Origin: Rickettsiales bacterium | GTDB taxonomy: Bacteria; Pseudomonadota; Alphaproteobacteria; Rickettsiales; UBA8987 | Direction of reading: 5' to 3' | Assembly: GCA_020631295.1 (NCBI GenBank) | Contig: JAHDHN010000045.1 | Span: forward strand, 1-12,007 | Length of the DNA: 12,007 nucleotides | Shown: in pieces, positions 6,711 through 12,007 of the stretch | Numbering within the stretch: the stretch's first letter is position 1 | How the letters are laid out: the number at the start of each line of letters is the position of its first letter | Notes under the pieces: model-generated | Seen by the model: the letters and a program-made list of their open reading frames with translations, nothing else | The model's database searches: none | What the model was told of the DNA's origin: nothing | Made by a program: the position numbers and the translations under genes

Positions 6711-8582
6711 ATGATTTCTTTGCGTTTTTTGGCTGGTTTTTTGCCCCTATGTGCGGTGATATGCACAAGCAATGTGCGTGCTGAGCGCCTTAGCACAGAA
6801 GCGGTGAATGCGAGTGTATTGGAGCAGGTGGAACAAGCACCGCTGGATGTGCGTGGCCCTGATAAAACAGAAATACGTACCAAGAAAGAACAGGCTGGAG
6901 ATGCCTCTACCGTGTCAGAATTGGTGGAATATTATGCATCGCAGGGCTTGGATGAGGCCGCACCATTGGAAGACGGCATGCAGGAAAAATTATGGCAGCC
7001 GACATTCCGCATGCATATAGATGGCGGTAAAGATGATCTGTCAGGCAGCATTGGTATATGGGCACCGCTGCATCAAGCAGAAGGTGAAACAGTAACCGTT
7101 GATGGCATCAATATTGAACGTGCGGCAGATAGCTTGGCCTATATTGATATTGAAGGCCATGGCATGTGGCGCAACCGTGATGTGGGCGAAGATGTGGTAG
7201 ATTCAGAATTTAGCGCAGGTGTTGGCTACCGTACATTGCTGGGTGATGTTGGAGAGAAACGTGGCTGGATTGCCGGCGTGCATGCCTATATAGATGGGTT
7301 GTTCACAGAAACAGATGATTTTATGGGCCAAGCCAGCCTGGGTGTGGAAGCACGCACCAAACATGCCAGTGCCTACGTCACAGGCTATTTGCCGTTCAAA
7401 CAATATGGCAGCGATGATGATCCGATTGATGGCAATTGTGCACCACGTTTGGGTGTAGATGGCGGAGTAAGTGCACATGTGCCGCTCATCAACCGCTTGG
7501 TGCATAATGATAATTACGCAGAGTTGGAGCTATACGGCCAAGGGTACTACTATCCGGATTATGACCGTGTGAAAGAGCTCTATGGCGGTGTGGCCGGAGC
7601 GCAGCTCACCTTAGAAGGCACCATGGGCGGACTTCTAAAACATTACAGCACGTTAGAGCCCTATATTGAAGGGGTGTGGGACAGCGAATCGGATGATATG
7701 GAAGCCAAGGGCGGTGTGGAGCTGCAATTCCCGTTAGGCAACCCTAATACAAATTACCGCGCAACAGAAATAGACCCGCGCTATCACCGCCGCATGCGTG
7801 AGCGCGCGCGCCGTAATATCGGGTTTGGCGGCTCTGCCTGTAAAGATATTTATTATGAGCCAACAGCGGCAAATGAAAGCACTGCACCGGCAGCTCCCAC
7901 CTGCCAGTCCCTTGCTGCGGAAGCAAATGAGGTTTCAATTACAGCAGCTGCTCTTACTATAGAAGCAGTGCAGGCGTGTAATGCCGCACCTGGTGGCACA
8001 TTCCACTCTAGTGTTGACTGTACTACAAACTCCATTTTAGCGGAAAGCACTAATTGTAATACATTATCCAATATGGTTATATGCGTGGATGCCGTTAGCT
8101 ACGATGCTGTAGGATACGCGTTCACCAGCAGCTCCAGTATATACCAACCAGATACATGTACGGCAGGAGCTGTAGTATCTGGAGAACCAGGAATATGCAC
8201 TTGCCCATGTGAAGGCCTCTCTTTTTCTGGTGGCAATGATGAGTATATTGCGCCTTCAGGAGGGTCATTATTTGGCATTATTAGCACAGATTATTTTAAT
8301 GCTAGCTTTGTACTGGATAGCGTGGATCTATTGGCATCTGCTGATCCTGCTGGGGATTTAGAAACCTTCTTACAAGCCAATGGTTTGCCGTGTATTACGG
8401 TGAGTGACTTAACCTTTAATGACGACGGCACTGGGATCAATGTGGTTAATCTTACCTATAATATTGCCGCTTCTTGTGCTGCGCATGTGCAGATAGCTAT
8501 CTTCTCCCCAGGATCCAGTCCTTTTGTAACAGATAATGAACCAATCTCCTGCACGGTGCGTGATGCAACACGCAATACATAA
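6711..8582 (+). CDS. Exported inverse-autotransporter-like protein with cysteine-rich C-terminal region
   Basis: Predicted 623-residue outer membrane or surface protein. The ATG at 6711 is chosen because AAGGAT lies 7 bases upstream and the product then starts with a signal peptide (about 1-24, cleavage after NVRA). Residues 25-94 are a polar, partly helical segment. Residues about 95-345 look like alternating beta strands rich in Gly and Tyr (SGSIGIWAPL, SAGVGYRTLLGDV, GWIAGVHAYIDGL, GQASLGVEARTKHASAYVTGYLPF). This order resembles the intimin/invasin inverse-autotransporter beta domain, and the basic exit segment about 357-370 (DPRYHRRMRERARRN) is where such barrels end. From about 376 to 623 the region has 13 of the 14 mature cysteines, including CTCPC (496-500), suggesting disulfides. 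It has no Ig-like repeats that I recognise. Adhesion is inferred from the family only. An unrelated barrel protein is the alternative. Confidence 0.55.
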   Translation: MISLRFLAGFLPLCAVICTSNVRAERLSTEAVNASVLEQVEQAPLDVRGPDKTEIRTKKEQAGDASTVSELVEYYASQGLDEAAPLEDGMQEKLWQPTFRMHIDGGKDDLSGSIGIWAPLHQAEGETVTVDGINIERAADSLAYIDIEGHGMWRNRDVGEDVVDSEFSAGVGYRTLLGDVGEKRGWIAGVHAYIDGLFTETDDFMGQASLGVEARTKHASAYVTGYLPFKQYGSDDDPIDGNCAPRLGVDGGVSAHVPLINRLVHNDNYAELELYGQGYYYPDYDRVKELYGGVAGAQLTLEGTMGGLLKHYSTLEPYIEGVWDSESDDMEAKGGVELQFPLGNPNTNYRATEIDPRYHRRMRERARRNIGFGGSACKDIYYEPTAANESTAPAAPTCQSLAAEANEVSITAAALTIEAVQACNAAPGGTFHSSVDCTTNSILAESTNCNTLSNMVICVDAVSYDAVGYAFTSSSSIYQPDTCTAGAVVSGEPGICTCPCEGLSFSGGNDEYIAPSGGSLFGIISTDYFNASFVLDSVDLLASADPAGDLETFLQANGLPCITVSDLTFNDDGTGINVVNLTYNIAASCAAHVQIAIFSPGSSPFVTDNEPISCTVRDATRNT

Positions 8583-8590
8583 ATAACCAC

Positions 8591-8620
8591 TTTACATACC
8601 CCATATAGGTATGATACTAT
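8591..8620 (+). promoter_or_regulatory. Putative promoter of the metal-response operon
   Basis: TTTACA (8591-8596), an 18-base spacer, then TACTAT (8615-8620), predicting a start close to 8627, the first base of the ATG. TATGAT (8610-8615) is an alternative -10 box with a start near 8622. Either gives an almost leaderless mRNA. Both dyads at 8596-8635 overlap these elements, which fits repression by occlusion. Confidence 0.45.
8596..8612. promoter_or_regulatory. Putative CsoR-family operator, site 1
   Basis: Inverted repeat ATACC-N7-GGTAT with C-rich spacer CCATATA, extended to 6-base arms by C8595 and G8613. It spans the -35/-10 spacer of the promoter before the 8627 gene. A C-tract flanked by AT-rich half-sites is the general form of many CsoR/RcnR-family operators. 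The repressor encoded at 9599 is the obvious candidate ligand. Confidence 0.6.
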
Positions 8621-8635
8621 ACCCCCATGAGGTAT
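8619..8635. promoter_or_regulatory. Putative CsoR-family operator, site 2
   Basis: Second ATACC-N7-GGTAT inverted repeat, spacer CCCATGA, with arms extended to 6 bases by T8618 and A8636. It shares the first seven bases (ATACCCC) and last five with site 1; the centres are 23 bases apart, roughly two helical turns. It contains the start codon at 8627 and would cover the predicted transcription start. Confidence 0.6.
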
Positions 8636-9262
8636 ATCTCTTTCATGGTAATTTTTTGCTGCATGACTAATACAGCACTTGCACGGCCGGTATCGTATCC
8701 TGGCGGATGGACATTGATGCAGCAGCATGGGTGGCAAACATCACGCCTGCATCTGCATTATTCGCCCAGCAGCCAGCATTCACTGGGCATAGCTGTAGAG
8801 CGTTATGACACCTCCGACCGCTATGACATTAATCTGCAATGGAACCATTTGCTCGCACGCAAGAATCAGAAAGGCTCGCAAGCTAATCTTTATCTAAAAA
8901 CCCAGGCCGGCATGGCATTTGAGGGCGATGAAACGGCGCCGAATCTTGCGTTAGGCATTGCAGGAGATTGGGAAACACGGCGCTATTTTGCTTCCTATGA
9001 AGCTACGGGTAATTATGCTGATGAGATAGATGACGGGCGTTTTTACCACAAAGCACGGCTGGGCATAGCACCCTATGTGGCTGGTTATGGCAAGCTGCAT
9101 AGCTGGATTATGCTGCAAGCAGAACATCATCCAGAAGCCGAGGAAGAGGATGAACAGCTGCTCTTCACGCCGATGATTCGGATATTTAAGGGTGATTATT
9201 TGGGTGAGCTAGGCATCAACAACAACGGTGACGCCATGGTAAACTGGATTGTACGATTTTAG
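8627..9262 (+). CDS. Small outer membrane beta-barrel protein, first gene of a metal-response operon
   Basis: Unrecognised 211-residue protein. A short signal peptide is likely (1-19, ending NTALA). The mature part is almost all alternating amphipathic strands, such as RLHLHYSP, HSLGIAVERY, YDINLQWNHLL, ANLYLKTQAGMAF, LALGIAGDW, RRYFASYEATG, ARLGIAPYV and TPMIRIF, and it ends WIVRF. A terminal aromatic residue is the usual signal for outer membrane insertion. I count about 10-12 possible strands. A His/acid loop, EHHPEAEEEDE (166-176), could bind metal. The ATG at 8627 has no ribosome binding site but lies at the predicted transcription start; an ATG at 8645 behind GAGG would lose most of the signal peptide. 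The HMA gene follows after 16 bases. A role in metal efflux, uptake or envelope protection is inferred from its neighbours only. Confidence 0.6.
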   Translation: MRYISFMVIFCCMTNTALARPVSYPGGWTLMQQHGWQTSRLHLHYSPSSQHSLGIAVERYDTSDRYDINLQWNHLLARKNQKGSQANLYLKTQAGMAFEGDETAPNLALGIAGDWETRRYFASYEATGNYADEIDDGRFYHKARLGIAPYVAGYGKLHSWIMLQAEHHPEAEEEDEQLLFTPMIRIFKGDYLGELGINNNGDAMVNWIVRF

Positions 9263-9278
9263 GAAAAAGGAGCCAAAA

Positions 9279-9596
9279 ATGAAACATATATGGACAATGA
9301 TAGCACTGCTACTGCTCAGCCTGCCTATGGCAATACAGGCAGAAAATAAGGCCGCAGGTGAAACAATAACCGCGCATGTGGAAGGCATGGTCTGTGATTT
9401 TTGCGCCCAAGGGTTGGAGAAATTATTTGGCGATACAGAAGCGGTGGAGCGCACCATCATCAGTTTAGAAAATGCCACCGTTACCTTGCAGCTCAAACCT
9501 GGTGCTACACTGGCTGACACAGAGATCACCCGGATCATTCAAGAAAACGGCATTGATACGACATCAATCATTCGGGAACCAAAAGAAGGAGAATAA
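9279..9596 (+). CDS. Periplasmic heavy-metal-associated (HMA) domain protein
   Basis: Small soluble metal-binding protein of 105 residues, probably periplasmic. The signal peptide is clear (MKHIWTMIALLLLSLPMAIQA, residues 1-21). The rest is a single ferredoxin-like HMA domain (about 28-100) with GMVCDFC; C39 and C42 match the CxxC that binds Cu(I), Hg(II), Zn or Cd in MerP, CopZ and the N-terminal domains of P-type ATPases. The family usually has GMTCxxC, so V38 replaces the common Thr and a Phe sits before the second Cys. The start is chosen for the AAGGAG ribosome binding site 7 bases upstream. It sits between the barrel gene and csoR, which suggests it carries or buffers the metal sensed by the repressor. 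Copper is most likely from the repressor's ligands, but MerP-like mercury binding is not excluded. Confidence 0.85.
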   Translation: MKHIWTMIALLLLSLPMAIQAENKAAGETITAHVEGMVCDFCAQGLEKLFGDTEAVERTIISLENATVTLQLKPGATLADTEITRIIQENGIDTTSIIREPKEGE

Positions 9597-9598
9597 TA

Positions 9599-9886
9599 AT
9601 GGACATATGTTGCGATGATACACACCCAGATCACAGCCAGGAGCTGGTGCGGCTCAACCGCTTAGCTGGGCAAATTGAGGGTATAAAAAGCATGATAGAA
9701 GAGCGGCGCTATTGCCCAGATATCATCACGCAGCTGCGCGCGGTGCAATCTGCTACCAAAGCAGTGGAGACCAATATCCTGCGCCGGCATTTAGAAGCAT
9801 GCGTGCAAGATGCCTTCAATAACGGCAACACGGCCGCCAGAGACGAAAAAATAGACGAGCTGATGACATTGTTTAAGAAGCTGTAG
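9599..9886 (+). CDS. csoR: CsoR/RcnR/FrmR-family metal-sensing repressor, CsoR-like ligand set
   Basis: All-helical DNA-binding repressor of 95 residues (DUF156 family), released from DNA on binding its inducer. Family landmarks are LNRLAGQIEGIKSMIEERRYCPDI (about 19-42), a basic second helix, and RRHLEAC. The sensing residues align as C39, H64 and C68, equal to Cys36, His61 and Cys65 of M. tuberculosis CsoR, with Y38 matching its Tyr35. This argues for Cu(I) rather than nickel/cobalt (RcnR) or formaldehyde (FrmR). An extra CC pair (C4, C5) with H9 and H12 at the N terminus is notable and could add a site. AAGGAG lies 7 bases before the ATG, and only 2 bases separate it from the HMA gene. It probably represses its own operon through the two dyads at 8596-8635. 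Its 3' end overlaps nadD on the other strand. Confidence 0.88.
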   Translation: MDICCDDTHPDHSQELVRLNRLAGQIEGIKSMIEERRYCPDIITQLRAVQSATKAVETNILRRHLEACVQDAFNNGNTAARDEKIDELMTLFKKL

Positions 9887-10493
9887 AAGCAGCCTTATCT
9901 CGCAACTGCGTGGAGGAAAGCGGGTTGCGGGCAATGGGAAGATATACCCAAGCAGGCGGTGCAAGTTCTGGCAGCAAGGCCGCATCTTGCGTGCGGATAC
10001 GGTGCTGCTTGGCATAAAGCGCTGCCTTGGCATGCAGCATAGAAAAATGGTGCGGTGTGCGGTCCATCACCGCCATGGGCACCAGCTCCAAAATGGTCTG
10101 CCAGTCTTTCCAGCGGTGAAAATGTGCCAGATTATCCGCGCCCATCAACCACACAAAGCGCGTATTGGGCAAATGCGTGTGCAGCCAACATAACGTATCG
10201 ACCGTGTAGCGCGTGCCAATATGCGCTTCAATATCTGTTACGGTAATATGGTTGTGCGCGCGTGTGATCTCCTCGCACCAGCCCATGCGTTGCTGCAACG
10301 GTGCCGGCGCCTTGGCCTTCAGCGGATTATGGGGTGATACCAACCACCACACGCCATCCAGCTGCAAGCGGCGGGCGGCCTCTAAGGAAATATGCACATG
10401 CCCTTCATGCGGCGGGTGAAACGACCCACCCAACAAGCCAATGGTTTGATGTGTGTTATTTAGAACCGGCAATGCGCGGCAAGAAGGGTGCAT
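9873..10493 (-). CDS. nadD: Nicotinate-nucleotide adenylyltransferase
   Basis: Cytoplasmic enzyme that joins nicotinate mononucleotide and ATP to give deamido-NAD in NAD synthesis. The 206-residue protein has the nucleotidyltransferase motif GLLGGSFHPPHEGH (19-32) with the HxGH element H29-H32, the NadD segment WWLVSPHNPLK (about 48-58), GADNLAHFHRW in the middle, and LSSTQLR (192-198), the usual SSTxLR signature at the C terminus. The residue after GGSF is normally Asp or Asn but is His26 here. The ATG at 10493 lies 12 bases after the grxD stop, so it is the last gene of bolA-grxD-nadD; about 14 residues precede the usual NadD start, so a later start is possible. The final 14 bases overlap csoR convergently. 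rsfS, a common partner, is not adjacent. Confidence 0.93.
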   Translation of the reverse strand: MHPSCRALPVLNNTHQTIGLLGGSFHPPHEGHVHISLEAARRLQLDGVWWLVSPHNPLKAKAPAPLQQRMGWCEEITRAHNHITVTDIEAHIGTRYTVDTLCWLHTHLPNTRFVWLMGADNLAHFHRWKDWQTILELVPMAVMDRTPHHFSMLHAKAALYAKQHRIRTQDAALLPELAPPAWVYLPIARNPLSSTQLRDKAASTAS

Positions 10494-10505
10494 AACGCTA
10501 GGCCG

Positions 10506-10835
10506 CTAGGCCGCCAGGCCCTTTTCTTTCAGCAGGGCTTGCAGCTCACCTTCTTCATACATTTCGCGCATAATGTCGCAGCCGCCAATAAATTCGCCCT
10601 TCACATAAAGCTGCGGGATGGTTGGCCAATCGGTAAATGCTTTGATGCCTTCGCGCAGCTCTGGGCTTTCCAGCACATTACAGTCCAAAAATTCTACACC
10701 GCAATGCTGCAAAATTTGTGATGCCATGGAGGAAAATCCGCATTGGGGAAAATCCTTGGTGCCTTTCATATACAGCACCACATCATGGCTGCTAATATCA
10801 CTCTGAATCTCAGAAAAAATAGGGTTGTCGCTCAT
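10506..10835 (-). CDS. grxD: Monothiol glutaredoxin, CGFS type
   Basis: Grx4-type protein of 109 residues that binds a glutathione-ligated [2Fe-2S] cluster as a dimer or with BolA and passes it on in iron-sulfur cluster delivery and iron signalling. Family features are MKGT (23-26, with the conserved Lys24), the CGFS active site (C32-S35), DWPTIPQLYV (69-78, with the cis-Pro P74) and GGCDI (84-88), which together hold glutathione. The start is set by AAGGAG 9 bases upstream, inside the last codons of bolA. Only 3 bases separate the two genes, which fits their products acting as a complex. nadD follows 12 bases later. Confidence 0.96.
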   Translation of the reverse strand: MSDNPIFSEIQSDISSHDVVLYMKGTKDFPQCGFSSMASQILQHCGVEFLDCNVLESPELREGIKAFTDWPTIPQLYVKGEFIGGCDIMREMYEEGELQALLKEKGLAA

Positions 10836-10838
10836 CGT

Positions 10839-11066
10839 TTAGCTCTCCTTTGGGGTGGTTTTAATGGAAAGGGCGTGAATGTCATGCATTTTTACCGCCT
10901 CCATCACCATTTTCTCGCGCGCTACACGGCTTTTACCCACAAACGCAGCACTGGTGATGCTGGCTTTCCAATGGTCATCATCGCCGGCCAAATCTTCCAG
11001 CACAATCTCTGCATCGGTAAAGGTAGCGGATAATGCATCATATAATGCAGCTTCTGTTATGGGCAT
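10839..11066 (-). CDS. bolA: BolA/IbaG-family protein
   Basis: Small class II KH-like protein of 75 residues that forms a [2Fe-2S] complex with CGFS glutaredoxins. Family features are FVGKSRVAREKMVMEAV (about 42-58) and HDIHALSIKTTP (61-72), in which H64 is the conserved cluster ligand. DDDHW (29-33) gives a further His in the variable loop, more like the IbaG subgroup than classic BolA. The ATG at 11066 is preceded by TAGGAG with a 10-base spacing. The in-frame start at 11123 would add 19 residues derived from spacer and repeat sequence and is rejected. It is the first gene of bolA-grxD-nadD. Whether it also binds DNA like E. coli BolA cannot be told. Confidence 0.92.
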   Translation of the reverse strand: MPITEAALYDALSATFTDAEIVLEDLAGDDDHWKASITSAAFVGKSRVAREKMVMEAVKMHDIHALSIKTTPKES

Positions 11067-11117
11067 AAAAACATGTCTCCTACTGTTGACTCTATTAATA
11101 TTACTTAATACTTTACT

Positions 11118-11202
11118 CGTCATCCCACGACTTGTTCGTGGTATCTCCTGCCACCAACCGTGCCCTTATGAGGAGATTCCATGCATAAAGCATGGAATGA
11201 CG
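11118..11202. repeat. Intergenic cloverleaf-like palindromic repeat, copy 2
   Basis: The outer arms CGTCAT (11118-11123) and ATGACG (11197-11202) enclose three perfect hairpin arms: CCACGA (11125-11130) with TCGTGG (11136-11141), loop CTTGT; ATCTCCT (11143-11149) with AGGAGAT (11171-11177); and TTCCATG (11177-11183) with CATGGAA (11191-11197). The layout and the CTTGA/CTTGT first loop match the repeat at 4905-5007, although the arm sequences differ. It begins 51 bases upstream of the bolA start and ends 89 bases before the O-methyltransferase start, so it lies within the shared divergent promoter region. Confidence 0.75.
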
Positions 11203-11250
11203 GGTGTGTTAGAGATAGGAAATTCTTAAATAGAATTACTACATACACCC
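11202..11250 (+). promoter_or_regulatory. Nested dyads in the O-methyltransferase leader region
   Basis: AATTCT (11221-11226) pairs with AGAATT (11232-11237) across TAAAT, and this lies inside GGGTGT (11202-11207) and ACACCC (11245-11250). The TTCT-N5-AGAA core resembles the general form of small regulator sites, but no regulator is identified. Chance occurrence in AT-rich spacer is possible. Confidence 0.25.
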
Positions 11251-11291
11251 TAACCAACGGTAACAGGAAACACAAGAAAAGAGGTATAGTG

Positions 11292-11945
11292 ATGAGGCAC
11301 CCAGAGCAGGACCCAAAATTGGAGTATATACGCGCACTCTATGCGCCCGAAGATGAGGTGCTGCAAGAGATCGCTGCCTATTTGGCTGGGCGGGATTTGC
11401 ATATCCATATTCACCCGGAAGAGGGAAAATTGCTGCAGATCCTCATCCGCATGCATGGGGTAAAACAGATTGCCGAAATTGGCACGCTTGCCGGCTATTC
11501 TGCCATTTGGATGGCACGCGCCCTGCCAGAAGACGGGCATATCCACACCATAGACCGGCAGAAAAAACATGTGGATATCTCACGCGAGATGATAGCAAAG
11601 GCAAATCTGTCAGACAGTATCACCGTGCATCATGGCGATGCGCTGGAGGTGCTGGAGGCGTTGGGCACAAAGCAGCAATTTGACATGGTGTTTATTGATG
11701 CCGAAAAATTGCAATATATGGCGTATCTTGAGTGGGCAGAGGCGCACCTGAAACCTGGCGGGCTGATTGTGGCAGACAACACCTTGCTCTTTGGCGCAGT
11801 ATATGAAGAAGAATGCCCGGATTTTGTCCGACCCACCACCTGGAAAGTAATGCGCGAATGCAATGCAGCCTTAGCAGACCCAAAACGCTTCTGTAGCCTG
11901 ATGCTGCCCACCTTGGAAGGCTTAACCATTGCGATAAAACGGTAA
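11292..11945 (+). CDS. SAM-dependent O-methyltransferase, class I family 3 (catechol/caffeoyl-CoA OMT type)
   Basis: Cytoplasmic enzyme of 217 residues that probably methylates a hydroxyl on a small catechol-like substrate, with a divalent metal. SAM-binding motif I is AEIGTLAGYSA (61-71), with E62, G64 and G68. The acidic residue after the second strand is D88 (HTIDR). The metal and catalytic residues of the family are represented by D136 in VFIDAEK and D162-N163 in VADN. The N-terminal segment (about 1-55) is the helical cap with HPEEGKLLQIL. The ATG at 11292 has GAGG 7 bases upstream; an adjacent GTG at 11289 is in frame. Longer starts run into the repeat and are rejected. It is a single gene with no partner that reveals the substrate. 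Confidence 0.9.
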   Translation: MRHPEQDPKLEYIRALYAPEDEVLQEIAAYLAGRDLHIHIHPEEGKLLQILIRMHGVKQIAEIGTLAGYSAIWMARALPEDGHIHTIDRQKKHVDISREMIAKANLSDSITVHHGDALEVLEALGTKQQFDMVFIDAEKLQYMAYLEWAEAHLKPGGLIVADNTLLFGAVYEEECPDFVRPTTWKVMRECNAALADPKRFCSLMLPTLEGLTIAIKR

Positions 11946-11969
11946 ACCTTATTTTCTATAGTATTTTCT

Positions 11970-11997
11970 AATTTTATTGATTGTTATCAATAAAATT
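11970..11997 (+). terminator. AT-rich perfect hairpin after the O-methyltransferase gene
   Basis: A perfect 12-pair stem, AATTTTATTGAT (11970-11981) with ATCAATAAAATT (11986-11997), loop TGTT, 25 bases after the stop. The stem has only one G-C pair and no T-run follows it, so it is a poor intrinsic terminator on the plus strand. It could instead be a regulator-binding palindrome for a gene beyond the window edge. Confidence 0.4.
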
Positions 11998-12007
11998 GTC
12001 CGTCCGC

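Noticed and set aside
11067..11123. Longer BolA starting at 11123
   Set aside because: The extra 19 residues come from spacer and repeat DNA; the 11066 start has an AGGAG site and matches family length.

Overview
The window looks like a chromosomal segment of an alphaproteobacterium. Pointers are a class II DAHP synthase, a GyrB of proteobacterial type (810 residues with the insertion before the C-terminal block), a bolA-grxD pair, and intergenic palindromes ending in CGTCATC/GATGACG. The lineage below class cannot be fixed from sequence alone. No RNA genes, transposases, phage genes or CRISPR arrays were seen. Most of the window is core metabolism; the accessory part is about 6.7-9.9 kb.

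Layout: aroG-type DAHP synthase (minus, 50-1399); ribosomal proteins L35 and L20 (plus, 1625-2203) behind a leader with a candidate regulatory hairpin and closed by a clear terminator; gyrB (plus, from 2335); a 383-base gene-free convergent stretch with an 18-base perfect palindrome and a 103-base cloverleaf-like repeat; TrkH potassium uptake protein (minus); an exported inverse-autotransporter-like protein with a cysteine-rich C-terminal region (plus, 6711-8582); a three-gene putative metal-response operon (8627-9886: small outer membrane barrel, periplasmic HMA protein, CsoR/RcnR-family repressor); the minus-strand operon bolA-grxD-nadD (11066 down to 9873), which overlaps csoR tail to tail; a second cloverleaf repeat; and an O-methyltransferase (plus, 11292-11945).

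The most interesting unit is 8596-9886. Two near-identical 17-base inverted repeats (ATACC-N7-GGTAT) sit on the promoter and start codon of the first gene. The third gene encodes a CsoR-family repressor with the Cys-His-Cys ligand set of copper(I) sensors. The simplest reading is an autoregulated copper (or other thiophilic metal) operon that has no P-type ATPase and instead pairs a periplasmic CxxC protein with an outer membrane barrel. The second notable item is the pair of intergenic repeats (4905-5007 and 11118-11202). They share an outer stem and three-arm architecture while their arm sequences differ with pairing kept.
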